DNA of 64,000 nt from Bryopsis sp. KO-2023 (taxonomy: Eukaryota; Chlorophyta; Ulvophyceae; Bryopsidales; Bryopsidaceae): contig BSYQ01000003.1 in NCBI GenBank assembly GCA_030272585.1, positions 2,418,001-2,482,000 on the forward strand, given 5' to 3'. This document shows positions 1 to 12,419 of the stretch, piece after piece. Position 1 is the stretch's first letter, and every line of letters starts with the position of its first letter. The notes below the pieces were generated by a model. The model did not search any database. It was given only the letters and a program-made list of their open reading frames with translations, and was not told where the DNA came from. The position numbers and the translations under genes were made by a program.

Positions 1-801
1 TTTCAATGGATCTACCCTCACCAGCATATCACGTTTCACTGTCGCAAGCACAGGGTCCAGTCTGACATCCTGCACAGGGCAATGCTCGATGTCCACCACA
101 TCATGGGTCCCTTTCTCATAGTAGCCCATGCACGCTCCGTTCAATGCTGAGCGGGAGAATGGGTAGCTGACCTTGTTGCGATAACCGAAAGGTTCGGATG
201 GAAGAGCAGTCTTGACATCGACATTCGACAATTTTCCGATTCGGGAGATAGCTTGCACCACCTAGAATATACCACCCTTCCCCTGATGTTGAATATATCT
301 GTGTCCAAGATATGTTGGCATGATGTGCCATCAATGCGTCTGTCATCAATGCATCTCAGTGAAAGAACGTATTGTGCGATTGCTCCGTTTGATCACCTGG
401 TTTCGCTTGATTTCGAGCTGGAGGCTGTAATCCACGCACTGCCACTGACAGCCTCCACATTTATCGGCAACGGGGCAGGGAGGGACGACGCGATTGGATG
501 ACGCCTCCAACACCTTCTCCAACCTTCCCTGCGCGAGATTTTTTTTCACTTGAATCAACCTCACCGCCAGGCGGTCTCCTGGAACGCCATTCCGCACGAA
601 AACAACGCGGCCGAGAAATCTCCCCACAGCATCGCCAGAACTTCCTAGGTCGGAGACATGCAAATTGATGGATGCCCCTTTTTGCCACGATCCCTCTCCG
701 CACATGATCAGATGCATGAACGCGCGCCACCATCGAGTGAACGCAACTGTGTGGATTTGTGGCAAACCCACAATGTCATCCATGGCCAATAAGGTGCTCA
801 T
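1..801 (-). CDS. RlmD/TrmA-type RNA (uracil-5-)-methyltransferase, 5' part
   Basis: Two exons are visible, 801-397 and 261-1, joined in phase 0 across an intron at 262-396; the gene runs off the left edge. Exon 1 encodes a TRAM-like beta domain (GRVVFVRNGVPGDRLAVRL) and then the Cys-rich motif CPVADKCGGCQWQC, the [4Fe-4S] cluster signature of RumA/RlmD enzymes. Exon 2 carries FGYRNKVSYPF, a conserved segment of the central domain. Family members use S-adenosylmethionine to methylate C5 of a uridine in rRNA or tRNA. The catalytic methyltransferase domain lies outside the window. The ATG at 801 is the first in frame. About 45 residues precede the TRAM domain and could be a targeting sequence, but an upstream exon or a different start is possible. 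RlmD and TrmA types cannot be separated from this fragment. Confidence 0.8.
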
Positions 802-1757
802 CACCTGTCAGCCGCGCTCTATATCATCGATGCAAAACAACACGAAACAAAAACTACTACGAAATCCAAAAAAGAAAGACAGAGTGAGCCCCAAAGACGA
901 AGCCAAACAGCCAAATCGACAGAGACCCCAAAAGGATAAGAAACGTCTACCCAGCCTAAGCCGCCATGGTGTATTTTGGTATACATGACGTACACCAAAA
1001 TACTACCCCAAACCCCAAGGCCGAGACGGGGTAAACCAGAACTCTTGGGCGACCTCCGAAACAAACCCGAGAGGGGGAACATGATAAAGAACCACCTCCC
1101 TCTATAGAATGATCAGATTTCCTGGAATCAGGGAGTTCGTGCGTAGCCAGTCAAGAGTTCAGTGGTGTGATGGTGGTTGGGAAAACAAGCCAACATAACA
1201 CAGAATTCGTGTGGGGTGAACATTTAACGAGGTAGTAAGCCAGAGAGTCCTTCCTGTGCACCAGTGTTTTTAATTGCAAGTAAAAGACGTCCTCGTTTTG
1301 TTTTCCCCCGGAAAGTTCCCAGTACTGCTCAGAACTCTTCCCCGACTTCTTCCTCCTCTTCACTATTGAATTCACAACCATGCCCATAACCTCAACTCCA
1401 AAAGGAGTGTGGTGGAACTGTGCGAATGGAATCACTCGCTGCCAGCTAGCAGGGAGTAGTAGGGTGTGGGATCCTCGGGTTTTCACGGCCACATCTCGTC
1501 AAGCCATATTCCCGTCGTGGGGCTGCGTTTTGTCCGCAGGTTTTTGCTAGGTAAAACGAGCGATACATCATAACCCAGCTGCTGCTGCCCCTCCACCAAC
1601 ACCACCCCCGCACACAAACGCATCAATCAGTCACACTGATCAATGGCAATCTTCGTGTCAGCCTGCAGGTTCCATCCAGCGAATCAGATCAGTTTGTGAA
1701 CCCCAGAGTTGACGTTCCACAAAAGAAAGAAGTCCAGCGAATTACCCAATTCTCCCG
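802..1757. other. divergent intergenic region
   Basis: This stretch separates the minus-strand methyltransferase from the plus-strand YABBY-like gene and should hold both promoters. A minus-strand frame is open from 1492 to 1151 but has no ATG at its head and no recognisable domain; it could be an upstream exon of the methyltransferase or chance. No RNA gene or repeat was seen. Confidence 0.4.
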
Positions 1758-4700
1758 ATGAACACGTTTGTTGCGACTGGGAGGGATGGATCAGAGGCCG
1801 GAGCGGTGCGTGTCCAATGTGAAGCAGTGGACTGCGGAGCCTTGTTGGAGGTGACAAAATCTGGCGGCGCCGCCAGGTGTCCGATCGTTTCTATCGAAAA
1901 AGGAGCAACAAAAAAGACCCAATCAAATGTTCGTGGCGAACAAAACGAAAAAGTAACGCCATCCGATTTTCCAAAGTGCCTCTGCTGTCTGTGGAGGCTT
2001 GGGGTGTCGCGGCTTCCACCATAGCACGAAATGGGGTGTTTAGGCGGGGGGGGGCCAAAAGCCGTTCGACAATGTTGATGGGTTGTTTAGCAAATCGTGT
2101 AGTGATGCAGTCGCTCGTAACGGAGAGTGAGTGTGGTTTTTCGTAGGTTGAGGTCCCTAACAACCATACGTCGAACACTCCCCTGATTGTTCGATGCGGA
2201 AACTGCCAAAGGTGCGGCTCAAGATTATCTGTACGGTCGAAGCCGATCGGTAGCACCCACTTTGGATTAATTATATCGAACTGAGTCCGATCAAGTTTTT
2301 GGAGGGTTTGACAATGCTCCGATGTGGGCATTTCTTTTAATCAGCCAGCTAATTGGTTTATTCAAAAAACACTTGCAAGTGTTTTAATAAATGTCTTTGG
2401 GGGAGAAAGGGGGGGTCTGCACATGTAATAATTTTATGTGTGGAGGTTGTTTGGCCATTTTCGGTCTTGTTAGTTTTTGGTTCGGAGTTTTTCTTCACAC
2501 AATATATTTTTTTTAACACTGTGGGCTGCTGTTCAGGCTGTTGGAGGTATGGCTGCACATGCCCTTCAGCAACAGTGAGGGTGGCGAAGCACCCCTGCCA
2601 GCAGGGGCGTGTGTAACTTCCCAGACTACGAGTGTCAGTCAGCCACCGGCACCCGTTACAACAGCAGCATCTGGAGGAAAACCTGTGGGTTACACAACTG
2701 TTTGGGGTTCCTCTATTGCCAGTGTTTTTTTTTTTTCTTTAAAAAAATTATTTTTCATGGACCATTTCCCTTGATTCGACAGTGATTTGAGGCCTTTTCA
2801 TGGACCATCTCCCTGTTTGGTGCTGCAGGCAATGGGGCCAGCGAATTATCCAAATCTCGGGCACAGCTACACTCCACAGCTAATCAGGCCACCCCCACTG
2901 TCGCGTGCAGCATTCGCTCCGAGTGGAAATGGATATACCCAGGTAATTCCTCGAAAGCAAATAAATAGTCACGGCAGCAGAATAGTGAGCATGTAGACAG
3001 AGGAGGACCCCCTCCCCCTCTTTTTTCAATTTTTTTTGTTTTATTAATTTATTATTTAATGGGTTCCAACGAACAAGAGCCTGTTTGGAGGAGTATCTTG
3101 TCATGGTGATGTTTTTTCTTCAGCTGCCGTTCAAAATGAGTTGCACAAAGGAGAAACAAACGGAATAAATAAATGAATATCCTTCCACTGTCTCCAGTTG
3201 GTGGCACAAGGTCATGGCCCGATGTTGGGCTCTTCTTTGAATCAATACAGTGCTCCAGCTGGTCAGAGTGTTGCTGATAATCGAGCTGTGGGGCAAAGAT
3301 ACCCGTTCGTAGCTTCAGGGAGCGACGGTCGGCCTGGGTTTGTTACTTTGGATGGGGTCAGACATAGGGACTTGCACATTCAAGAAGAGGAATTTGGTTC
3401 GGGGGGAAAAGCAAGACGAGGTGAGGCAATCTTCCACGGTTGTTTTACTTTTTGTACCCCCCCCCCCCCCCCGAAAAAACCCAAAAACGTTGTGCTCGTT
3501 GTGTGGAAAATACTTTGGTCCTTGGTTGGAAACCTGTAGTGTAAATGTATGACTAATAAGAAGGGATTAAAAACGTTCTTTTCCTGCCCCACTTGTTTGA
3601 GCTGATATTCTGACCTCTCGTGTGTGTGTGGTTTCCGTTGCAGTACGAAAAATTAGAAATCCATCACCATATAATCTTTTCATGAGGTACGGAAAAAAAA
3701 AGAGTTGATTTTCTCTATTCTTAACAAAATGATGTCCTCATTTTCGATCAAAGAAAACAGCATTCTCCCTTCAGGAGCCTTACCTTGAATAATCTGAACA
3801 TTTTCACTGATTTTGATTTTTTTTTCCATACTAATTTTTTAATTGATGATGGGAGAGTAATGCATCTCGATTAACGTTGAAAAGAAAAAATTTACGAAAA
3901 AGTGTTTTTTTTTTCTTTTTTCTCTGGGGAAATGGGTGAGCGTTGGTATGGGGCCTTCAGTTTATTTTTCGGTGGGGCCTGTATGGCTCATTTGTATGGT
4001 TTCGGCCTGGATCCGACACCTGTTCGAAAATAATATCAACAAATTAAAGAGGAGAATCTCTTTTATGGTTGGCCCTCCAGTGAAGAAGTGAAGAGGATCA
4101 AGGCGGAGCACCCAGCTGTGGATCACAAACAGGCATTCAAGATGGCAGCCAGACATGTAAAAAAAATTACCCTAACTTTATACCACCACTAAGCAGTTCC
4201 TTGAAATTCCCAAATTTTCACCGTAAGATTTTTGAGCTCTTTCTTCCCATGTTTCTGTTGCTGTTTTTTGTGGGGTTTTTTCCTGTTCATATTGTCCTCC
4301 GTAATAAAATACTCCTAGATTTTCACGTTGCTTTTGATCCTGTCGATGGCTTTCTTCTCTTCTTGATTCGGTTGTCGATTGCATCACTTTTTGATTTTTT
4401 TTGGTTCTTTTCAGTGGGCAAAATCCCCCTATGACTGTCGCAAGATTTCCAGTCTTCGCTCCATAACCAACAGAGATGGGTCAACGGCAGTGCCACAATC
4501 AGCTCCTCTCGCTCTCGAGACGATTCCGAATCAAATGGAGCCTGCCTTAGGGCAGGATTCCATCAACCACCCCCCCATGGATTCCCTCATGACTGCTGTG
4601 CAAATCAAGAATGAGGGGCTGCCACCCAACCTGTCCTCCGGTGTGCTGGATCCAAATGGGGTCAACAATCTCACTACAGAGCCAGGTAACTCCAGATGGT

Positions 4701-5232
4701 TGTTTAACTCCAGGAGGATAAGCCAGAACAGCACTGACTTCCGGGTGGATCGAATGTATTTCTGTCAGCTTAATGGTAGTATTTCCACCAAGCAGGGCCC
4801 ATGATTCCAGGAAAAATGTCTTTTTTCTGTCGAAAGTTGACCGTTCTGTGAAGAGTTTTGACGTGTCGATACATAACAGAGAGCAAAATTTCCTCTGGTG
4901 GATTGATACAAGGTACATCGGGTGTCCCACCCTTTCTGGAAGCTTTCATGGAGCGCACCCCCAGTTCTACAGCATCAGCCATGCTGTCTGACGCTCTTCC
5001 CAAACCCTCGCTGCTGGAAGCGCACCCTTCTTTCAAGCCGTCCGCCTTGATGCCAGTCAATCCCAGACTTCCATCCACTACTAGGGAAGAGAGCTTACCT
5101 CAACTCCTCCAGATGCCCCAAACGGAGGCTCAAAATTCAGTGATCGCGTCCATCGGCCTGGATCTTAGCCCGTCGGCGTTCTTGGCATCCACTCACACTG
5201 CTAAACTGGATGAAGCTCAGCCCATTGAATGA
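1758..5232 (+). CDS. YABBY-like HMG-box transcription factor
   Basis: The model has nine exons: 1758-1878, 2537-2574, 2625-2699, 2829-2942, 3198-3420, 3644-3686, 4081-4156, 4415-4685 and 4913-5232. It totals 1,281 nt (426 aa) and all phases close. Exons 6-8 encode NPSPYNLFMSEEVKRIKAEH, followed by HKQAFKMAARHWAKSPYD. This is the HMG-like YABBY domain of plant transcription factors, which bind DNA in the nucleus. Exon 1 has a Cys-rich N-terminus (VQCEAVDCGALLEV then ARC) where YABBY proteins carry a C2C2 zinc finger; exon 2 adds more Cys. The exon 1/exon 2 junction is the weakest part, because the phase that fits uses a non-standard-looking donor context. The region between finger and YABBY domain is Pro/Gln/Ala-rich and the roughly 195-residue C-terminal tail is low-complexity, so the protein is about twice the usual plant length. 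The YABBY domain is secure; the full finger is not. Confidence 0.8.
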
Positions 5233-8200
5233 TTTTTGATATAAAATACTTTGTGTGTAGGTCCGTAGAGGATAGGAGGAGGAGGAGGTGGTGCCGTTGT
5301 TGTAAAGGGGAAATTTTGGGTCAGTGGATGTGCTGTGTTGTGTTAGGGGAAAGGTCTTGTTTATTTCTCATTTTGGCCTTTTTTTTTGTGTAGAGGATGC
5401 AACTGGGAGCAAGATTGTTGAAGTGTTGGTCTGTGGAATTTCTAAATTTTTTATGTGAGTGGCGTTGCTTTTTTTTCTTTTCTTTTTTTTTCTTTTCAAT
5501 GTGTAGGGGGGCAGGGGTGAGGGGTGTTTTGGAAAATTTGGTGTCATTAAGGTGCGTTGCTTTTATAGTTGCAAGTTTTCGAGAAGAAAACCTTCTTTAG
5601 GGAGCAATCCGAGAGGGTGCGTCAGGCCAAGCATACGATTTTATTTGTTTTTTGATTTATAATTGGAAACGATTGCTCAGTGTTCTTGGAACGGGTGGAT
5701 AGAAAAACCAAAAAAAAAATTATGAAAAAAAGAAAAAAGAAATATAACAGAGGTGCTCGAATTCTCGAATAATGAAAAGAAAGATTTCTTAGGATGTCAG
5801 CAGCAGATAGGGGAAAAAAATTGTCAAGATGGGAAAAAAAATTGTGAAGGATGGTGAGTGGCGGGTGGTTGCTCATTGTGGATGGAAAGAAAAAAAAATT
5901 GCAAGAATTTCAGTGGAAAAAAAAAGAACAATTATCTTCAGTGATTGATTGGAGGAGTGTATCATTTGTAATCATGCTCTTCAACTAGTTCCAACTATTT
6001 TCGATTATCCTCCTGGGGGGGCCCCAGCAGTTCCAAGTTTGGTTGGAAAGGAAGGTTTTTTTTTTGGTGTTTTGTTTTTTTTTTCCTGTTCTCTTGGCTG
6101 TGAGGTAGCTTTGAGAGGCAGACTCTATGTTTATTTGGTTTTATTATTATACAAACTTGCAAAAGGTCTGTGGTTCCAAGATTTTTTTTGCGTTGGATTT
6201 GAGCGCCAACGTCGAAATTGCATTTTTGAGTTTGTTCTAATCTGGTAGCGATGTCTGAATTTTTTGATGAACACGTGTACATATATGTACGTATGAATAT
6301 ATATTCATACTGTATTGCATATTTTCGTTTCTGCTTCACTTTGGTTTGTTTGTTTTTTGTGTTTGGAGAGGCAGTGTCACAAATGTGCTCAAAAATGAAA
6401 ACTATACCGCTGACTGCCTTCGGCTGGTTTCTGCAAATTGGCATATCCAAACAACCCCACCCCCAAAGAAAATCCATCTCTCAAGACCACCAACATACTT
6501 CCTCCACAAATCAGCCCAGAAACCATTCCCTGTCAATCGTCTTGCGTTGGTATGGCGTCTCGTTCCCATGCTTAAGCTGACCTCAGTTGTTTTCACCTTT
6601 TGTTGACAGGATGTGAATCACAACAACCAAGAAAGAAGAATAAAGCGAATTCAATCTTCAAACCTCACTAGTGATTGCCAGTGCAATGCAAACAAGTAAA
6701 GCATAATCAGTAAAGCAAGAAAACACAATATACCTCCTCACTACCCGGAAAGTATCATACAAAACTGAACCCCTCTTGGACCCTTGTTTGAAGGGAGCCA
6801 CCGCGCCACGACAAGGCAGGGGTTCATCGCGGTGGAAAAACTTAGGTGTCCTTGAGTTGGCCACCCACCCAACTTGTCAAGCGGTCTATTCAATTGCGCT
6901 CAAGGGGGTTGTGTCCCCGATACGGCGGCCACCGAGCCGGAACCCATATAGGATTCCAGGCGCACACCGTATCGGGTAGATCCTGGCACCCATCTCCAGG
7001 ATCAACCCAGTCACCCGCGAAAATTCCTGAAAGGCGAACAAGAGAACTCAGCAAGGGTCGATATACATCCAACGCTGGTGATGGAATATGAATCCGTTTT
7101 GTCACCAAAAACTTTTCTCACGTAGACACAAATGCAGAATAGCGTTAAGTCGCAACTTGAAGAAGGGGAGGAAAATACACAGCGCAACTTACGGCTCCTC
7201 GCAGAACCGCCCCACTTTGTTTCTCCCTCCCAGTCCTCCTTCCAGCGACGACTCGCGCTCCTCGACTATGCGACCCTGTCGTGAGGGCTTCAGCACCTTG
7301 GCGTCTTGGCGATAGGCTGCAAGGGTCTTCTTGACTCTGCTCGAAGCACAACAAGTTATGTTTGTCGTTGGCGCACAGTCCCTTTTGACCTTGGGAGACG
7401 ACAGCAACTATCTCTCCTAACCGTAAAATTGATAAATGACGGTCACTGACATGCATGCATTCTGTGGTGTGGACCTGGATAGAATGTCTAGCATCTTTGA
7501 TACGATTGGTTCAATTTCAAAGGAACGCGTGGGTGGGCCGTTTTTGTGCGTTACTGTCGAAGTTATGGTTACAGTCCAGTTTGGTGCAGTTACGGCTTCC
7601 TTTGGGTATTTCAGCCCTGCTGTCATCCAGTGTGTTCGTTGTTTTTTTTCCCACCCTTGATCCCACCCTTTTCTCCAAGGGCCTGGTGTGTGTGTTTTTT
7701 TCCTTCATGGTCATGAACGTTGAGAGGTTTTGTCATGTGGACGTGGCAATTTAATAAAGAAAAAAGATTTTGTTATTTTGTTCATCTGACTGGTGACAGT
7801 TTGGTGCGGGAAGAAATTCATTCGGCTGATTGAATTGAGGCGACAGCACCAAGCACAGGAACATGACATGGGATTGGGACATATTTGGTGGTTACAATTG
7901 CATGGAGTTTTGAAAGTGCGTTTTTTCTTTCGGAACGGTGGGATTTTCTTTGTCCAGGGAGTTTCTTTTGGTTTTTTTTTTCGGTGTTCTTCCCTTGTAC
8001 TACTTTGGCATTATGGGGGGTGATGGCCTCTTTCTGCTGTAATTGATAGATTGAGTGATAGATTGAAAGTGGGTTCTGGTGCTGGGTGAATACTGCAGCA
8101 TTGGGTGGACATATTCACCCAAGATTCAGAAAACGATACGTTGCAGGGGGACCAGTCCATGAATTTTGCTGGTGTTGGGACCATCAAATCAGCTGTATCA

Positions 8201-9412
8201 CAGGTTGCGAATTTGTCGGTTTACTACTTGTCCTTGAACGATTCTTAAAAAGTCGAATGCAACGCTGGAAAAATCCCGGGAATCAGTAATGATATTGGAA
8301 GTATGTGCATGGACTGCTGGACGGTGCAAAACTTGTTACTGGCACAAATCTACATTCGGCCAGGCATCCACAGAATGTCCCCCTGTTCTGCCCTCATCTA
8401 CAGTGGCTATACAGCAGCAACCATTCTGTCGCTTAAAACCGATTTTTTCTTTTCCCTCACTCTCTTTTCTTGTTTCCCTCTGGCAAATTCTACAAATCCC
8501 TTCCCTTTCAGGTTTTTTTTGTTTTTCTCAACCTCGGTGCTCCTTTCTTTCTTTCCCTCCCAACACAGAATCGCACTTGGGCGAAACACGCATATAACCC
8601 ACGTCTCCCCCCCCCCCCTTTTTTTTCCTTGAATAAAAATGAGAAAAACAAAAATTAGCCACGTCGAACGAGGAAAAATAACAAAAACTCCCAGGCAATC
8701 CTAAAACATCCACCTGCCCCTAAAATTTTTGCCTTGTTTTTTCACTGTGCCTTTCTTTTCCCCACGCCACCATCGATTCATTGTCAGCCCTTTTTCCCTT
8801 GTCCCTGTTTTTGGTTTGAAGTTGATTGAAAGCCATTGCGCCTCCATACCCACAGCAACTGTGGGGGGGGAATTTACAAGAGAAGAGGGGGGGGGGACAA
8901 TAATAAAATGGGGGGAAAAAGGAGGGGAGGGGCAGGGGCAATTAGACATGATTAAAAAAAAAAAAACGACTCTTCCTAGCAACAATTTTTTTTTTAAATA
9001 GTGAATCTGAAACCTCACGGCATCCCCAGCATCCCTTTTCTTTACAATTTTTTTTTTCACTTCGATGCCTTCCACATCACGACAGGGATCTCTTTTTTTT
9101 TTTTTTTTTTTCTTTTTTTTTATGAGCTCGTAACAAGAATTAACAAAAAGAAAGAACCAAAAAAAAATTAAAATTAAAATATCACTATCTACCCCCCTCT
9201 TCTTCCCGCCCACTTCTTTGAATTTTTTTTTGTCCTTTCTTTGATTTTTTTTTTAATACTAACTCCCTCATCAACCAAACCTACCAAGCTGTTGAATAAG
9301 AAAACCCCTTTTTCTTACGGGAGCGAAAAACAGAATCTTTTCTGTATGGAATCATATACAATTTTTTTTTTCTTCTTCTTCTTTTTTCCTTTCTTGGTCG
9401 ACCCCACCCCTC
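5233..9412. other. poorly resolved region with possible small genes
   Basis: The first 1.4 kb after the YABBY stop is T-rich and looks like 3' untranslated or spacer DNA. At 6.8-7.46 kb there is a possible two-exon minus-strand gene, listed separately. On the plus strand, 7436-7630 and 8098-8209 are open, codon-like stretches flanked by AG and GT, and 8290-8440 is a third, but I could not join them into a frame and recognise no product. From 8.45 to 9.4 kb the sequence is T/A homopolymer-rich with nothing coding. Confidence 0.35.
6886..7456 (-). CDS. possible two-exon gene, unknown product
   Basis: I do not recognise this gene. An ATG at 7456 opens 88 codons to a good donor (GTAAGT) at 7192. 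A TTTCAG acceptor leads to a second exon, 7026-6886, that ends in TAG; the phase closes for a 134-residue protein. The second exon encodes EMGARIYPIRCAPG and FRLGGRRIGD. The first exon is also open in a second frame that reads VKKTLAAYRQDAKVL, which looks more protein-like but does not join the next exon in phase without a stop. The frame choice is therefore uncertain and the locus may be an untranslated or degenerate copy. Confidence 0.3.
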
Positions 9413-11382
9413 TTACATCATATTGCTCATTTCGATTTGAATTTCCTCATCGGATGCACGAGGTCCAGGCCTACTTTTCCTCTCTTCAGTAACGGGACTC
9501 ACGTTATTATTGTTTATGTCTCCGTCAGTATCATAGAGCTCAGACAGCACAGATTCCTGGACTTCCTCGATGTCTTTTTCCTCGGGAGCCTCCTCACCCC
9601 CCGGCACCTCCCAGCCCCACAACAGCAGCCAGAACAAATTAGCCACGCACAACATCCCGTAACACGTCGCTGTGAAGCCGAAACTGGAGTCCTTGGAGTA
9701 GCCACCCTCTTCCCTCGTCATTCCATCTTTCCACAGTTTCAGGAATTGGGAGGTGCTGGCTGGGTAGGCGGACAGAGACACAATTGGGAGGATTATCAAC
9801 CCAGCGCGAACCTCCATCCCCGGCTCCGCAAACACCGACACCAGCCCAAGAATCAGAAGGAAAGGTGCATACTTGAGTTCGACCCAGACGAGTCTCGTCC
9901 TGCGAAGAAAAGAAACAAACGCTTCACGGTTTGGAAATTATATACATTATCGCTTATTGACGGTTGGAAAAACATGCTACCATCCTGTTTCCAGATTTTC
10001 TAATAAGCACAGGACAAAGAAGAGGTCCATTGCTGGCGAGGTAAACCCAAGCATTGTTTCTGAGAATCAACAATTCAGTGCTCTCTTGGTTGGACTCACG
10101 AGCATCAGGAACACTTATTTGGCCACCTTCAGTGCTAATAATTACTCTTCCTCTGTCAACAGTTCCTCCCTCTAATCCACCCACTGGAATCCACCCTGTG
10201 TGGACCCAGGGGGATGTGCGGTTTCTTTGATTTCCCAACTGACCTATCACAATCTACGTTTGTCCACTCTCCGTTGCAAATTCTCGCGTCCGCTTCCCTC
10301 AAGCCCACAAGAGTCGCTGACAGAGCCACTATAGTTCCAATAGAGCCCAGCGCCTTTATTCCTCTCGTTCTCACGGGCGCCGGTACTTCCCACGAGCAAG
10401 ATGGTATGACAAGGGCCAACACCAACAGATATCCAGCGACGACCATCAAGGAGCACCCAGTGGCGCCAGCAACGTAATAAGGGTGCGGGGAGACCTCGTT
10501 CCCAGCTCTCGCCAAGTTTGCGAATCGAGCTCCCAGGCCTACAGGCACAGCCATGAATATTGTGTACAATGGAAGGATATCCCTCGTCCTCCGTAGCCCC
10601 ACCGCCCAGACGTAGGCTATCAACAAGCACACCAATTGAACGACGGCCCACCACAAGGGGACCACGTAGTCGTCACCGCAACTGTGGAGGTCCTCGCAAA
10701 TCTTCGCCCAACCCACTGCGCCTGTGAGAGCTCCAGTCAGACCCAGCACCAATCCCAACGCACCAAAAACCTGACCAAGAAGCAGAGGGGATAAGCCAGA
10801 GCAACTGCAGTTGCAAAGAGTGACGGATTCTGACACGTTGACGGTATCTTCCGAGCTCTCCGAAATAACGCTCCCTGGTCGCAACGCAGTGGAGCTGATC
10901 AAGTCCGGGTCCATGTCGCTGAACGGGGCTACTCTGAGGCCCAAACCGTCCACATCTCGTTCCGACTCCAAGCCGACCCCCGGAGTACCATCGTGCTGCC
11001 CGTTCTCGGGACCGTCTCGTTGCTCTGGCCACACAGCCCTCTTTTGATATCCCACCAGTGCCACGAGGAAACTGTTCGCGACGACCAAAACAAAGTGGCA
11101 GACCCTGGCCAGAGACTCCGACTCAGCCCCCATTCTGCCTTGCAACGCCAAACCAGCTCCAAACAAACCGGCGACAACCAGCCTGAGGCTTGTCCATTTG
11201 AACACCTCCGTAACCAGCCAGAACAGGAGTGCAGTGAACTCCAAACCCACAAGCCACCAGGCGATGCGCTCTGTCTCTGTGTCTGGACTGTCCGACTGCA
11301 CCCTGGAAGCCAATACTGCTGCGCTGCAAGCACAGACGATTGCCAACACAACCCGTGCTACGGTTGAAATCCTTGGCACCAT
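9413..11382 (-). CDS. orphan multi-pass membrane protein
   Basis: The ATG at 11382 opens a first exon of about 380 codons. It encodes two groups of hydrophobic helices: about four in residues 9-115 and four or five in residues 200-370, with segments such as VVLAIVCACSAAVLA and WWAVVQLVCLLIAYVWAVGL. Between them lies a roughly 80-residue acidic, Asp/Ser/Glu-rich loop. The last exon, 9899-9413, adds helices around LLILGLVSVFA and YGMLCVANLFWLLLWGW and an acidic C-terminal tail ending at the TAA at 9413-9415. A small middle exon near 10197-10106 is open (EGGTVDRGRVIISTEGGQ) with a GTGAGT donor, but its phase does not match the last exon, so another small exon or a different donor is likely. I recognise no family. 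The design suggests an integral membrane protein with 10 or more helices. Confidence 0.6.
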
Positions 11383-12419
11383 CTCAACTTCAAGGAATTC
11401 TGCCAGAATTGGGACCCCATGCTAGGTTACCCAGTCCCCCACAAAACAAGCCCAACAGACCATTGGGAATTGTACGATGTCTTATTTTCAGTGCGCCTTT
11501 CCGTGTGGCGAAGAATGAACGCAAGCCACTCGCCGCGAAATGATGAACCGATTTCAATGGCGATCGCTTGGGTGTCGAACGCGAGATTCTAATTTATGGC
11601 TCAAGGAAACGTTGGGGACTCATGTTCAGAGAAACTGATGTGGATTTAGTTTTGCTGCCCTGAATGGTTTTGCTGGAATTTTTGGAGCCAAAAATTCACC
11701 CCGAAGAAAGAGAGTGTTGTGAAATGGAGAGTTTCACAACAAGAGGATCCATGTCGTACTAGGAATCCTCACGAATGATGTGCCTTTGGGGATATTCTGG
11801 ATACTACAGGATCCATAGCATTCTTGTTTTAACGGGAAAAAGCGATCGCGGGGCCTTGTGCTGCTCTGTCAGCGATCGTGGACGTCGGATTAAGTTGCAA
11901 ATCAGACCGTCATGCCGCTAAATGAAAAAGCTTTGCTTTAATATTACTGAATGACTTGGATGGGACACCCCAGAACGCTGACTCATTTGATGCAGGAGCA
12001 GCCATCTCTTGTTTTCTTTCTTCTTTCTGCATTTTTTTTTCTGAACGTGGCGGTAACTACTGACCTTCCATACAAGACCCAATAACTCAAAATCGGGTTT
12101 TGCTTTTCTGATGTTGAGGTTGAAGATGGCAGTGGAGGTTAACTGGAGTCAGTCGATTGGACACACCCGAGGCTCTTTTTGCAGGGCAAAAATCAGTCCA
12201 GAGAAATGGCCATTCAGAAAATGCGTTTTCAAAACTCAGCTACATTACATCCGCACTGCCCACCAATCCTCACCAATTCATTGCAAAATTCCCTGTTCAA
12301 TCGTCAAAAGAACTCGACCCCTTGCATAATACCGACACATCCATTTCATCCCTTGCTTCTGTTTTTTTCTTTTTTTTTCTTTTCCTAGAAGTGAAGATAA
12401 CACAACTTTTGGCTTTTGT
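11383..12419. other. intergenic region
   Basis: This lies between the start of the membrane-protein gene and the 3' end of the peroxidase gene. It should contain the membrane-protein promoter and the peroxidase 3' UTR; a T-rich run at 12361-12386 sits just past the peroxidase stop. No coding frame, RNA gene or repeat could be supported. Confidence 0.4.

Noticed and set aside
1151-1492. 113-codon minus-strand frame upstream of the RNA methyltransferase
   Set aside because: There is no ATG at its head and no recognisable domain; it could not be tied to the methyltransferase by splice sites.
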